Shown piece by piece: positions 26,401-36,150 of a stretch of DNA of 64,000 nt. The DNA is from Mytilus californianus (taxonomy: Eukaryota > Mollusca > Bivalvia > Mytilida > Mytilidae): the NCBI RefSeq assembly GCF_021869535.1, contig NW_026262648.1, positions 124,001-188,000 on the forward strand, in the 5' to 3' direction. The position numbers and the translations under genes were made by a program. The first letter of the stretch is position 1, and every line of letters begins with the position of its first letter. The notes beneath the pieces were generated by a model, which was not told the DNA's origin, searched no databases, and saw only the letters and a program-made list of their open reading frames with translations.

Positions 26401-29400
26401 ACTGGTTGGTGACGTATTGACGCTTATCCGGATTGGAATAAATAGCGATAAGGTGTATTTTCTTTTTTTACCCATGCCGTTGTCAGTTTATTTTCGACTT
26501 ACGAGTTTTAATGTCCGTCTGGTATCTTTCGCCTCTCTTTTTCGTTTTCTTTCAAAATTTGATCAGGTATTGCAAAATTCTTCAAATGACAATTAAATAT
26601 TAAAACAAAACCAACTTCAAAACCAAAGCAAAGTTCCCAGCTTTTACATGTTTGTAAGAAGCATAACAAACAAACAACTCGGAATTATTATGCAAAGCTG
26701 TTCATGTTAATTTGGTAACATTTTTTTTCTCGAAAGTTTGACACCAGGGGGCCCAGTTACATATCGATTTCCATTCAAGTCAAGGCAAAACACAGATGTT
26801 TCTCAAAATCGATTTTTTTTTAACAAAGACTAAGTTTATACCACAATTTTGACAATGAAATCCTTTTAAATTTACATTTTACCTTTAAATTTCCGTTATG
26901 ATTCTTACAAAATAAAAAACATCTTAGATTTGTAATCTTTAACTTAAAGTAATTTTTACCTGTTTTGACACTTAGATTCAATATAATATAATACAGTATT
27001 AATCATGTCAATTTTGTTGAAACCAAAGCAAAAAAGATGTGTTTCGATTTTTGTTGTTGGATTTATTAACTAAAAATAAGTCATTACCACAAATAAGTAT
27101 GATATGGCATCGTATTGTATGGGTATGGTACGAATCCCCCATCACCTTACATAGAAAAGATTTTAATTTTTGACATAAAATCATAACAAAAAATACTGGG
27201 ACACTTTTTTATAAATTTCTTCGTTTTCTCTTTATATTCATATTCAGGTTGGTAACCTGTAGATATTTTGATAGTAGTCTTTTGATGTAGTAATATATAT
27301 ACTATTTTATTTGACTATTGACATATTACGTAACGTACGGTTTCGTCATTAGAAGCAAGTGAATTCTTCAATCATAATTGAACTTACACTCGCAATTCGT
27401 TCCGTAATATCCAAGTGTACATGCACAAGAATAAATTGATCCAGAGACACTACATGTTCCTCCATTCTGACATGGACCCACTGAACACGGCGTAACTGAA
27501 AAAAGAAGTATATATGTCTGTTATCATCAATTCAATGTTTAAAATTGCTATTTCCGTAAAATAGAATTCACTTTAAAGTAATCTAATTTTCTTTAAAAAA
27601 CCTGCAACAGTTGATTCCATATCGGACATTGAGGAAGCAAATCCATGCATTTGGACATTAAAGGGGTACTTGCAAATTAATATGTGTCAACCATCTTCAT
27701 CCTATATATAAAGGTTCTTACTTTTTAAAGCAGTAATACGTTTGTTTAAGTTAGTTTTAGTTATGCTTTTTAATCAGTTATGTATAACCGATTTTTATTA
27801 TAATGCGTGTCACTGAGATGTGGATTTCCTTACCCTTCGGGAGCACCGAAGATCACTCCCACATTTGCTGGGGTTTGTGTTGCTCAGTCTTAAGTTGTGA
27901 ATTTTTGAGACTGTAACATTCGTTGGTCTTTTGATCGTTTTTAAGTCTTAACCAATAAAAGTGCATGGTATTGTGTGGTTTTGTATGGTATGGTATGATA
28001 CTATAGGATAGGGTAGGGTAGGGTAGGGTGTATGGTAGGGGAGGGTATGTTGGGTAGGGTAGGATATGGTTTGGTACGGTATGGGAAATGTACGCCCCCT
28101 TAATAGAAAATGGTATATTTTGTTTGCAAAAAATCGTTAAAAAACGAAAAAATGGAACGTTTTTCTTTTCTTTCCTTTTTTCTTCTCTTTTCTTTTTTTC
28201 TTCATTTGGTAACACGGGGATGTTCTAATAGTAGTCTTTTGATGTTATAATACCTATTATATTTGATTTGACTATTGACATATTATATAATGGTTTTGTC
28301 GTAAGAAGCAAGTAAATTCTTTAATCAAAATTGAACTTACACTGGCAATTCCTTCCGTAATATCCAGGTTTACATGTACAAGTATAAATTGGTCCTGAGA
28401 AAGTACATGTTCCCTCATTCTGACATGGACCAGTTGAACATGGCGTTACTGAAATGAAGAATAATACATGTCTGCCATCATCAATCCAATGTCTAAATCT
28501 GCTTTTGTCGTAAAGCATAATGCATTTTAACAAAATATATTGTTAATTTAATACCTGAAAAGCACAACTAACACTGACTTTACAAATACAAACACATTAC
28601 TGCTATAGAAAGTAAAAATCTGAAGATAAAATTCTGAAGATGGTTGACACAAATTTAAGAATATTCCGTTAATGTCCCTCTGCATACATCTACCCCCTCA
28701 TTGAGGAATCAACTTTTCCAGGATTTTTCAGAGAATGCTTTTCAAGTATTAAATTAACAATATATTTTATTATTATTATATATATGCATTCTGTTTTACG
28801 GAAAAGACAGATTTAAACATTGGATTGTTTTAAGTTATCTCATTTTCTCTGAAACACCTGTAATAGTTGATTCCATATATCACTATGAGGGGACAAATAT
28901 ATGCATAGGGACATTAATGGAATACTCTTAAAGTTGTATCCTCCATCGTCATCATTCTATCTTCAGATTTTAACTTTTTATAGCAGTAACTTGTTTGTGA
29001 TTTTATAAGTCAGTGTTAGTTGTGCTTTTCTGTATTCATGAAATAATATATTTCATTATAATGCTTTGCACTAAGATGTAAGATGTAATAATCTACTTAA
29101 TCCTACTGGAGCACCCGAAATCAACCCCTGTTTTTTTTTGTTGGCTTCGTGTTGCTCATTTGTTAGATTTCTATGTTGTGTTTTCTAGACTGTTGTTTGT
29201 CATTTTAAAAAAGTTTTCTTTTTTTAATGTCACTATCAGTTCATTTCTTTACTTATGAGTTTAACTATCTGGTTAATATATTCCGAATCTGTTTAAGAAG
29301 CTTGTAAGACCGCATTTACGAAAACAGTTGACACGAAGGTTAAAAGGATTTTACGTCGGTCTACCGCACTTTACAATTTACCACTCTCTTGCAAAATCAT

Positions 29401-32400
29401 GATATTTGTTAAGGTACATGTTTTGTAGTCCTTTCCGACTGATTTATTCATTTTTTTCTTGTGATGAGTTTTAACACCATCGTCCTATGTTTATTCGAAG
29501 GTTACGCAGTCACAAACACGTTGAAACTCGCCTCAATCTTTTCACTGAGCCAGCAGCTTATAGATCAGTAGTTGTCCTTGTTTTATCTTTTTAAGTTGAT
29601 TAAAAACTTACATTGGCAGTACTTTCCATGGTATCCAGGTTGGCAGCGACAGCTATAGTCTTTCACAGAGTTGATACATACGGCACCATTTATACACTGA
29701 TTATTGTCACATGGTGTTTCTATACACACACAAAAAAATGCACTATAATTCGTATACTAGTAATGTGATTCTCAGATGGAAAATTATATGCTATACGGAT
29801 AAATTTAATTGTTACATTTTTAAAAAAGCGCGTATTCGATTTAGAGAGATTTTCCGAAAATAAATATAATTTACTCGATAATCATGTTCGAATTGATATT
29901 TTTCCATCGTATAGATGCAGAAATGTGTTTTTATGCATTACAAAATTATTGCGACAATAATAGAATAGAGAATAGAAACGGAACTGTTTCAAAGAGACAA
30001 CAAATTAACTAGTTTAAAACACAAAATGAAGAGGAAAAAAAGCAAGATTTTCATCTTTATAGATTGGTTTCATAAACACATGAAATTAACATTAACTATG
30101 TTGCAACTGATAAAAATAGGTGTTTACAAACGACATTAGAATATATGTTATAAAGAAGGGCGCAATATCAAAAGGGAGGAGGAAATATATCATGGATTGA
30201 AGAAAAACAGGCAACACAACGGCTTTGTAATTTAAAAAATAAAACAGGCAACACCACCACTATAAAAAGAAAATAACAGGCAACACCGCGACTATAAAAA
30301 GAAAGAAAAGCATTCATGTGGTGTGTTCTGGAAAACATAAGGCATGTTCCCAAAAAAAAAGCATTGGGTTTGTTTGGATAAAATATCAGGTATATCAGAG
30401 AAAAAAGTTGGGAAGCTGGTTAACTTAAAAAAGGGTCTAAATAGATAAATTCTTTTTTTATAATGATTTTCTTTTTTATTTGCACATGAACATAATAGTA
30501 AGTTATATACATTTTATACATAATATAATATATAGACAGAAGATATACAACATATTGCATAGACACAGCTAAAATAATTTGATTCCTTGATGAATATGAT
30601 TGCAAGACAAATATATAAAAGAAGATGTGGTGTGATTGCTAATGGGACAACTTTTCGCAAGAGATCAAATGACACAGAAATTAACAACTATAGGTCAACG
30701 TTCGACCTTCAAAAATGAGGAAAGCCCATACCGCATAATCAGCTATAAAAGGCCCCGAAATGATAAATTTCAAAAAATTCAAACGAAGAAACTAACGGCC
30801 TAATTTATGTACAAAAAAAAATGAACGAAAAACAAATATGTAACACAGCAACAAAGGACAACCACTGAATTACAGGCTCCTGACTTGGGATAGGCACATA
30901 CATACAGAATGTGGCGGGGTTAAACATGTTAGCGCGATCCCAACCCTCCCCTAAACTAGGACAGTGGTGTAACAGTACAACATAAGAACGAACTATAAAA
31001 ATCAGTTGAAAAAGGCTTAACTCATCAGATGGATACAAATAGAAATACAACTAACAAAAACACAGAGTGGACGTGGCCGGGTACTTGTACATCCCAACAA
31101 CAAAAAGACACTCCTTACAGATCTGAGAGTACTCGCAGTTACTGACAGCTAGTTCGAAGCCCCTAACAACTAATAAAAAAACATCCATCTTAGACCTAGC
31201 TGCTTGGACAGAGAATACATATTTTTAATTTTTTTTTATGATATATGGTGTCTGATATTTATCTTAGTTTTTACGACGATAAAGGAGTCCAGGGGTTCCA
31301 GCAGTTCTCTGCCCTACTGAGTCTTTTATTTAAAAAATTCTATTAATAAGTTTTCTTTTAAATATTTTTAGTGCTAATGATAATTTTCTTCTATAAATAT
31401 AAAATTTTGTCAACAGAATTATTAATTTTCTTATGTCATTTTTATCGGTTTTCGTTTTGTTAATAACAAATAAAACCAAATCTACATTTAAAGATAGTTC
31501 TATTCCTATCTTCTCAAATATCCAGGAGATAAATTTATTGTAAATTCGAATTTATTATTGAAGGACTTCGTTTTTTGTTCTGATAAGTGTTTTGCCTTCA
31601 AATTCAACAACATTGTTATCTTTCCTGTTACTTAAACTAAGTAACACCATCGTAAATCAGATGTTTTCTCTTACGTAGTGTTTATAAACATATATATATA
31701 TAAGTACGTCTAAACAAGTGACAACCCTACGTCGGATCCATCCATTGGATCACCAGTGAAGGTGATTCATGGCTGAAAACAAATATTATATTCATAATTA
31801 CTCTAAATATCCGCACAACAATGCTAAATCTGCAAATTTGCGGAAGCAAATTTTTTGTTCTTCCCTCGCCGTGATTCGCACTTATGCTATTGGGATATCG
31901 TGACAACACCGGTACCGTATGCACTGTGTCCAGCGCTCGAGACGACTCGGTCACCTAGACTGAACTTATAATTCAGCTTTCGGTGGCTTGGTATTACATT
32001 TCCTCGTCAGTAGAATCTAGAGTTGTAACACAGTAAATGATATATTAGGCATGAATACGGAATTGATTGCATATTAGTAAAGGATCGTAAGATACAGTCA
32101 CAGAAGTAAGTATTTTGATAAGTATGTCTAAACAAGTGACAACTCTACGACAGATCCATCGATTGGATCACCAGTGAAGGTGCTACACGGCTGAAAACAC
32201 AGATTATATTCATAACTACTCTAAATATCAGCACGACAATGTTAAATCTGCAAATTTGCGGAAGCAAATTTTTGTTCTTCCCTCGCCGAGGTTATATATA
32301 TAATTGCAAAAGTGATCTATAAAAATTTTAGAATTACAGTGAATCTCGTAATAACGCTTACCAAATTGTACACAAATGTTTAGGTTTCCATAGCCAACAA

Positions 32401-34026
32401 TACATCTAGTTTTGGGTGGACAAGTGTTTGGCCAGCAAGCATCTTCATCCTGTCGAATGTACATGATCAGATTACAGTATACATGTACATGTATTTCATG
32501 GTATTAAAACAAAATCCATTAAAAATAACATTCAATGATTAAAGATCAACTAATTAGATTGATGGGTTACTACTTGGTTTATTTATTAAAAGAAGAACTT
32601 CAATTGTTGTTCTGATAAGTGCTGTGCCTTCAGATTAAAGAATATTGTTTTCTTTCCTGTAAGTAAAACTATAGTTATCAAAGGTACCAGGCTTATAATT
32701 TGATACGCCAGACTCATCAGTGACGCTCAGATCAAAATAGTTAGAAAGCTAAACAAGTATAAAGTTAAAGAGCATTGAGGACCCAAAATTCCAAAAAGTT
32801 ATGCCAAATACGGCTAAAGTAATCTATGCCTGGGATAAGAAAATCCTTAGTATTTCGAATAATTCATACTTCTGCAAACAGTAAATTTATAAAAATGACC
32901 ATATAATTGATATTCATGTCAACACCGAAGTGCCGACTACTGGGCTATCTTCATCGATACCAAAATGACCTTTAAATTATTTATCAATGATAAATAAAAT
33001 CGCAATCAGATTAATTGTTAGTTATGATTATCTTTAATCTCAAAATTGCAAATTCTTTTGAGAAGATGGATGTCAAAAGAAATTTAGAAATTATGCAGCT
33101 TCTCTGCAACGTTCTTGACTTTTATGGCATAGGGTAATAGTCAGCTTCATTTAAAATGATGTGTGGTGTGTCATCTCTTTCCGCGGATTGTTACCTTTAA
33201 AACTAGCATATAAAAAAAAATCCGATAAGCATGTTAGTCGTCGTCGTCGCCATCGTCGTCGACATTATCGTCATCGTCGTCATCTTTGTCATCAATACAT
33301 AAGGTCACAATATATAATCTTTTATTGCCAATATGACCTTTTGATTATTTAACAATGATAAATAAAAGTGAAATAAGATTAATTATTATAATGATTTTCT
33401 TTCAATCTCTAAATTATAAAATATTTTGAGAAGATGTCAAAACTAAACTTTTTTTTAATTTTTTTTAAATTTAGAAATTAGATATTGATGTAAAATCTTT
33501 TCTATTTCTGCTGATGAAAAGAAGATTTTAATATAGCAAATGTGCTGGCACCTAATGACACATACAATCAAACGAAATATTTACAATTTTTATGAATCCC
33601 GCGTAATTTTACAAGGTTAACATGTGGTATGGACATTTGAAAATTTTGAATTGACCTCTAAATGACGTGATTTTATTGTTTGGTTGATGTCCCATTGATT
33701 TAACTTACCGTTTTCCAGTCAGAGATATTAGTGAAATACGCCCCATTGCTGTTTATTATTTCATCATCACTGTAGGCAACATCTAATAGTTCGCAATAAG
33801 ATCTGGTCATGTCAAAATTGACTGCGTTACAATCCGTATACATCATGCATTCTTGGACGCATCCTTTCGGCCCGGTCATATCACTTGCCTTTACCACAAA
33901 CGATTCCATGACTTTATTCTTTTGGTAAAAACCGCCGGTCACATTCATAACTTTTGCCATTAAAGCCGACTCGAAATTTAGCAATAAGGAAAAACTAAAT
34001 AATAAAAGTTTCAAAGTCATTGCCAT
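20314..34026 (-). CDS. secreted PAN/apple plus seven-EGF-domain protein (whole gene)
   Basis: Ten coding exons on the minus strand join without a frame break: 33709-34026, 32362-32449, 29612-29719, 28341-28448, 27388-27495, 25937-26047, 25392-25502, 23618-23725, 22858-22968 and 20314-20447. The product is 434 residues: hydrophobic signal peptide (about 1-23), PAN/apple-like domain (about 25-106, Cys 56/60/66/78), Cys-rich linker (107-135), seven EGF-like domains (about 136-390, each with six Cys) and a 44-residue Cys-containing tail. Except for exon 1, which ends in phase 0, and the last exon, every exon ends in phase 1, the usual arrangement for shuffled EGF exons. It should be an extracellular adhesive or matrix protein. 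The EGF spacing (NPC..NPC..GGTC..C.C..GWYG.NC) is reminiscent of mussel foot protein 2 and shell-matrix EGF proteins; that link is from memory. Introns of 0.4-2.6 kb are full of repeats. The last-exon assignment is the least certain part. Confidence 0.8.
20960..21310 (+). repeat. C-like dispersed repeat copy
   Basis: Opens with ctggtggaggttttatcccc and closes with gagcgtcactgataggtc..ttgtagacgaaacgcgcacctggcgta. A related copy is at 24650-24950, and the closing motif also appears at 23950-24010. It has no coding capacity and lies just upstream of exon 10 in the last intron. Confidence 0.6.
21660..21760 (-). repeat. partial family A repeat
   Basis: Contains acatggaaactaaagactgagca and flanking remnants of family A in the array orientation. 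Heavily diverged. The rest of 21311-22750 shows no exon or clear repeat. Confidence 0.45.
22764..22822 (-). pseudogene. decayed half EGF exon
   Basis: Minus-strand reading gives [13 protein letters not shown] then a stop where the intact exon 9 has Cys-Glu: acttgaaacag here against acttgtgaaag there. A donor-like gtaagta still follows. There is no acceptor or first half, and only 35 bp separate it from the exon 9 donor. It is a truncated tandem copy that cannot be spliced in frame. Confidence 0.7.
22858..22968 (-). CDS. exon 9: EGF-like domain 7
   Basis: 111 nt, phase 1-1, acceptor gtttcag|CAA and donor GAAA|GTAAGT. Encodes [14 protein letters not shown] then [12 protein letters not shown]. 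It is the last intact EGF exon; a dead copy of its second half follows 35 bp downstream in the transcript direction. Confidence 0.85.
23618..23725 (-). CDS. exon 8: EGF-like domain 6
   Basis: 108 nt, phase 1-1. Encodes [13 protein letters not shown] then [12 protein letters not shown]. Relative to exon 7 it lacks one glycine codon in the NGGTC loop. Confidence 0.85.
23940..24540 (+). repeat. C-like fragment followed by family B1 repeat
   Basis: A C-like tail (cgagcatcactgatgagtc) at about 23950 is followed by B1, a roughly 420-bp segment ending gagttgtctcattggcactcataccacatc. B1 copies also lie at 37450-37885, 39185-39372 and, inverted, 60283-60720. It sits in the intron between EGF exons 8 and 7. 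Confidence 0.7.
24650..24950 (+). repeat. C-like dispersed repeat copy
   Basis: Diverged copy of the 20960-21310 repeat, with cccatgggctgctgtcagta near the start and gagtgtcactaataagcc near the end. Frames at 24955-25288 just after it look accidental. Confidence 0.55.
25392..25502 (-). CDS. exon 7: EGF-like domain 5
   Basis: 111 nt, phase 1-1, donor AATG|GTAAGC. Encodes [14 protein letters not shown] then [13 protein letters not shown] close paralog of exon 8, including intron sequence just upstream of the acceptor. Confidence 0.85.
25937..26047 (-). CDS. exon 6: EGF-like domain 4
   Basis: 111 nt, phase 1-1, acceptor gttcag|TGA and donor AACA|GTGAGT. Encodes [14 protein letters not shown] then [12 protein letters not shown]. 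Most similar to exon 9, which has the same TPTGG/SPTGG insert. Confidence 0.85.
26048..27280. repeat. intron 5 with partial family A copy
   Basis: Mostly AT-rich intron. About 26455-26545 is a family A fragment in + orientation (ccgttgtcagtttattttcg ... tggtatctttcgcctctctt). From about 27110 the sequence is homologous to 28070 onward, the start of the segmental duplication holding exons 5 and 4. Confidence 0.55.
27388..27495 (-). CDS. exon 5: EGF-like domain 3
   Basis: 108 nt, phase 1-1. Encodes [14 protein letters not shown] then [12 protein letters not shown]. Near-twin of exon 4, offset 953 bp, with homologous intron sequence on both sides. Confidence 0.85.
27830..27945 (+). repeat. family A fragment
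   Basis: cccttcgggagcaccgaagatcactccc followed by ggggtttgtgttgctcagtc: family A in + orientation, opposite to the array units. A second such copy is at 29095-29280. Confidence 0.65.
27960..28090. repeat. degenerate GGTAT/GGGTA simple repeat
   Basis: About 130 bp of atggt/ggta/gggta pentamers, for example gggtagggtagggtagggtg near 28013. It lies within intron 4. It is not a telomere array: the period is five and it is degenerate. Confidence 0.7.
28341..28448 (-). CDS. exon 4: EGF-like domain 2
   Basis: 108 nt, phase 1-1. Encodes [14 protein letters not shown] then [12 protein letters not shown]. It is a close paralog of exon 5 and its flanking introns also match, so the two arose by segmental duplication. 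Confidence 0.85.
28485..29035. repeat. complex inverted duplication in intron 3
   Basis: 28556-28740 pairs with the inverse of 28846-29030: aaaagcacaactaacactgac at one end against gtcagtgttagttgtgctttt... at the other. The shorter block 28485-28525 (caatccaatgtctaaatctg) is also inverted at 28790-28835. The single-orientation equivalent lies at 27530-27830, after exon 5, which shows the inverted arm is a later local rearrangement. Confidence 0.7.
29095..29280 (+). repeat. family A fragment
   Basis: cctactggagcacccgaaatcaacccc, then gcttcgtgttgctcatttgt, tttctatgttgtgttttcta and a gtttaact end: family A in + orientation. Confidence 0.65.
29612..29719 (-). CDS. exon 3: EGF-like domain 1
   Basis: 108 nt, phase 1-1, acceptor gtatag|AAA and donor CAAT|GTAAGT. 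Encodes [15 protein letters not shown] then [12 protein letters not shown], a six-Cys EGF pattern. It is the most divergent of the seven EGF modules. Confidence 0.85.
30610..31320 (-). mobile_element. retroelement tail (family B2), inverted copy in intron 2
   Basis: The inverse of 36430-36965: reads gatgtggtgtgattgctaat .. gacaacttttcgcaagagat, aaaggccccgaaatgataaa and gtggacgtggccgggta. At 36 and 59 kb the same tail follows a reverse-transcriptase-type coding remnant, so this is a 5'-truncated retroelement copy. Frames inside it are repeat-derived. Confidence 0.7.
31695..32290 (-). mobile_element. tRNA-headed SINE-like repeat (S1) in partial tandem
   Basis: On the minus strand from 32290 downward: a headless body (aaatttgcagatttaacatt .. 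ggtgatccaatcgatggatc .. agttgtcacttgtttagac), a linker, a tRNA-like head (ggtgaccgagtcgtctcgag; B-box-like gtgcgaatcac) at about 31875-31975, and a second body to about 31695. The same body-linker-head-body order recurs at 62225-62745. It lies in intron 2, next to exon 2. Confidence 0.7.
32362..32449 (-). CDS. exon 2: Cys-rich linker (half-EGF-like)
   Basis: Acceptor cgacag|GAT and donor TTTG|GTAAGC. Encodes [16 protein letters not shown] and continues to a fourth Cys, 29 codons plus one base. The four Cys resemble an incomplete EGF module joining the PAN domain to the EGF array. It enters in phase 0 and leaves in phase 1. Confidence 0.75.
32640..32960 (-). repeat. family C repeat copy in intron 1
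   Basis: Same segment that lies inside each array unit: a ttgatacgccagactcatcagtgac edge, an aagttaaagagcattgagg block, ccaaaattccaaaaagttatgcc, gcctgggataagaaaatcct and tgccgactactgggc. Confidence 0.65.
32965..33435. repeat. direct duplication flanking a CGT microsatellite
   Basis: 32970-33065 and 33335-33430 are diverged direct copies (gacctttaaattatttatcaatgataaataaaat against gaccttttgattatttaacaatgataaataaaag, both running to ttttgagaagatg). Between them, 33236-33290 is a (CGT/CAT)n microsatellite. All of it is intronic to the PAN/EGF gene. Confidence 0.65.
33709..34026 (-). CDS. exon 1: signal peptide and PAN/apple domain
   Basis: ATG at 34026 (MAMTL, with a second Met two codons on) is followed by a leucine-rich hydrophobic run and then a PAN/apple-like domain. 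Cys are at 56, 60, 66 and 78, and the sequons NVT (28) and NIS (100) could be glycosylated. I start at this ATG because the frame upstream only offers a GTG. The donor reads ACG|GTAAGT and the exon ends in phase 0. Confidence 0.8.
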
Positions 34027-34039
34027 TTTATTAAACACT

Positions 34040-35680
34040 TACTATGTGCAGGTTGGCAACTGTGCGTCGCCAACTAAAATACTCGATTGATAGCTTCAAA
34101 TCAGATCTTATTGAAAACTATAGCCTAAAAAAAGTTTCAATTAGTTGCGACACGTGGTCCTAAAACTTGACGCGTAGTATATATCATTAAGCCACCTCGT
34201 GAAATTTTAATAAGCTAAAAGCTTGCATTAATCCCTGGTTAAACAATATGTGTAAATGTTTGTTTTGCTTTTGAAACCAGTAGATTCACTTTTATTTTCA
34301 ATAACTTTTTTTGTCACTTCCTGTATTTAGTTGATGTTAATATTCGAGTGCCTATTTTGTTGTTAACATTTAAGAAAATTATCAATTAAATCGTTTATAA
34401 ATGTAAATCAATGCCGATCCTATTTAATTTCAGTTTTAGATAATGAAATAGCAATTTCAAAAAGAAAATCCGTCAAAAAGATTATTTCATAAGCATGGTT
34501 TTAAAACCGCTTCCGTTTCCTGTTTATAGAATTTTGAGATCAAAATAAAAACAAAGCTTCATTTGAAGTGTAAAACTAATAAAGCGTGCATTAAATTTAA
34601 TCTGAAGTACATACACTATAGTTTAGAATATATGGTTGATTTCACTTTTTTGTTGTTGTTATCGTTACTTTTCAATAGTATTGATTACTATGTTCGTCCC
34701 AATTGCGTACTGCCATATAACTGTGTTATTAATAAAATATTGGTCTTATTCCACATGTTCCAGAAAAGTTTGTGAGATAAACTCGGAAATGATATATGAA
34801 GGTCTGGATGTGTGTTACAAAATAGAGAGTAATGTACCAATACTACAGAAAAATATGCCAATTCAAGACTCTCATATGTAACTCACACATATTTAGTCTA
34901 CTGGTACTTCTCCAAAGGATAAAAACGGGGGGAAATCAAATATTTAACTAAACAATGAAAACAATTTTGGGATGATTTATTTTCAAACGAAATGCGATGA
35001 AATATGCAAGGATTTAATTTAGCATCTTGATACCTTTGCATTATCAACTTTATATTCTACACTGATGGTACATGTAATTACTTGTAGAATAACGTATTGC
35101 TCCAGATAATGCTTTTAATATTCCCTTGAACTATTGTTTATTTCAAAAACAGGCTATGTATAAACCGACCTATACCTTAAGACATGTTTTTGCATATGAG
35201 GTTTGTGTAAATTTGTTATTAATTCCGTAAAATCTGTTGCGAGTCACTTTTGAAGTCTAGATTCGTATGACGGAATCAAAACATCGTTTTCTAGATGTCA
35301 TTTTAGTTATTTGCGTCGTTGAATTACAGTCTCATTGACGAGCGCATAATAGGTTAATATTTGCGGAATAATTACAGTTATTATATTAATGATCGTATAT
35401 TATAGGTTGCACTTTGTTAATACAGCTATTTCACAAACCATGCCTCTTATGTATAATGTTCATAGATATTTTCTTTAGATTACGTACTGGATACCAGCTA
35501 AGATCTCATAAAGACGTAACTTGGAAATGTTACCAGTATATATATGCACAGGATGCGGCGAATTTTGACTTATCAGAAAAACGTTAAGTATAGGAAGGGT
35601 AGTACAGAGCTTAAGTATAAGTTTAAAATCGGGGCATATAAATGTTAAAAATATGCCGCCGCACAGCCCTATGATTTGAC
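34040..35680. other. intergenic region upstream of the PAN/EGF gene
   Basis: No convincing exon on either strand. Frames at 34563-34881 lack splice context and codon character. It should contain the promoter of the minus-strand gene at its left end. Confidence 0.4.
34175..34190 (-). promoter_or_regulatory. possible TATA box upstream of the PAN/EGF gene
   Basis: On the minus strand the motif gatatatac lies about 155 bp upstream of the ATG at 34026, with an E-box-like cacgtg nearby (about 34151-34156). Placement is plausible for a core promoter if there is a short 5' UTR, but AT-rich DNA gives such matches often. Confidence 0.2.
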
Positions 35681-35769
35681 CTTTGAATAAAATAGTAGTG
35701 CATATATTTTTCAGTCTAAGTTTTCATTTTTTTTCGAAACTTCATAAAAAAAGTGGCACAGCTTTAGCC

Positions 35770-36150
35770 GTAAATGAACGATTTTACGACAAAAGGAACG
35801 ATTTTTCGTTCCCTAATGTTAATTTTCCCTTTTTGGATGGCGATGTTCCTTTGGCACCATCTTACAGTGTGTATATTCCACAAGTCGACCGCTATGTCCG
35901 TGTCTGTTGTGACGTTTTATATTTTAATGAACGAAATCTATGTATTACTGGTAAATGATTAAGCCAGGGATTTCGTTACCACAAATTACTTAAAATCTTT
36001 ACTAAATTATCCCATAGATATAAAGTTTTGGTGTTGAAGTTTGGTTGTACCTGTAAAAAACTTATTTCAACCGGGATAGCACATCCTCATTTTTACGGAG
36101 ATGTTGTTTACCGTGCCACGGAAATTTAGAAACCTTAAACTTATCGATCC
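35770..36150 (+). pseudogene. reverse-transcriptase-type retroelement coding end, broken
   Basis: Reads FYDKRNDFSFPNVNFPFLDG, then DVPLAPSYSVYIPQVDRYVRV, then an in-frame TGA at 35956-35958, after which the same frame continues LSQGFRYHKLLKIFTK .. HPHFYGDVVYRARKFR. These blocks (NFPFLDGDVP, PSY.VYI.Q, FRYHKL, FYGDVVY.ARK) are the C-terminal hallmark of a family of invertebrate reverse transcriptases as I remember it; class (Penelope-like or other) is not certain. A second copy is at 58925-59310. It is a 5'-truncated, dead insertion. Confidence 0.6.

Larger units (their letters stand above)
27110..28235. repeat. segmental duplication, copy 1 (with EGF exon 5)
   Basis: About 27110-27560 matches 28070-28520 at an offset of 953 bp: the flank before the exon (tttgactattgacatatta and agaagcaagt), the exon itself, and the flank after it (gtctg..atcatcaat.caatgt). 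Both copies keep intact splice sites, so the event added one EGF domain to the protein. Confidence 0.75.

Noticed and set aside
27960..28090. Interstitial telomere repeat
   Set aside because: The motif is a degenerate GGGTA/GGTAT pentamer mix, not TTAGGG hexamers.
27853..28215. 120-codon minus-strand frame with [18 protein letters not shown]
   Set aside because: It translates a pyrimidine-rich tract, the GGTAT simple repeat and part of a family A copy, all within an intron.
30805..31050. Conserved protein shared with 36570-36752 ([19 protein letters not shown])
   Set aside because: It falls inside the B2 retroelement tail and recurs at 50.7 kb with the frame broken; it is repeat-derived.
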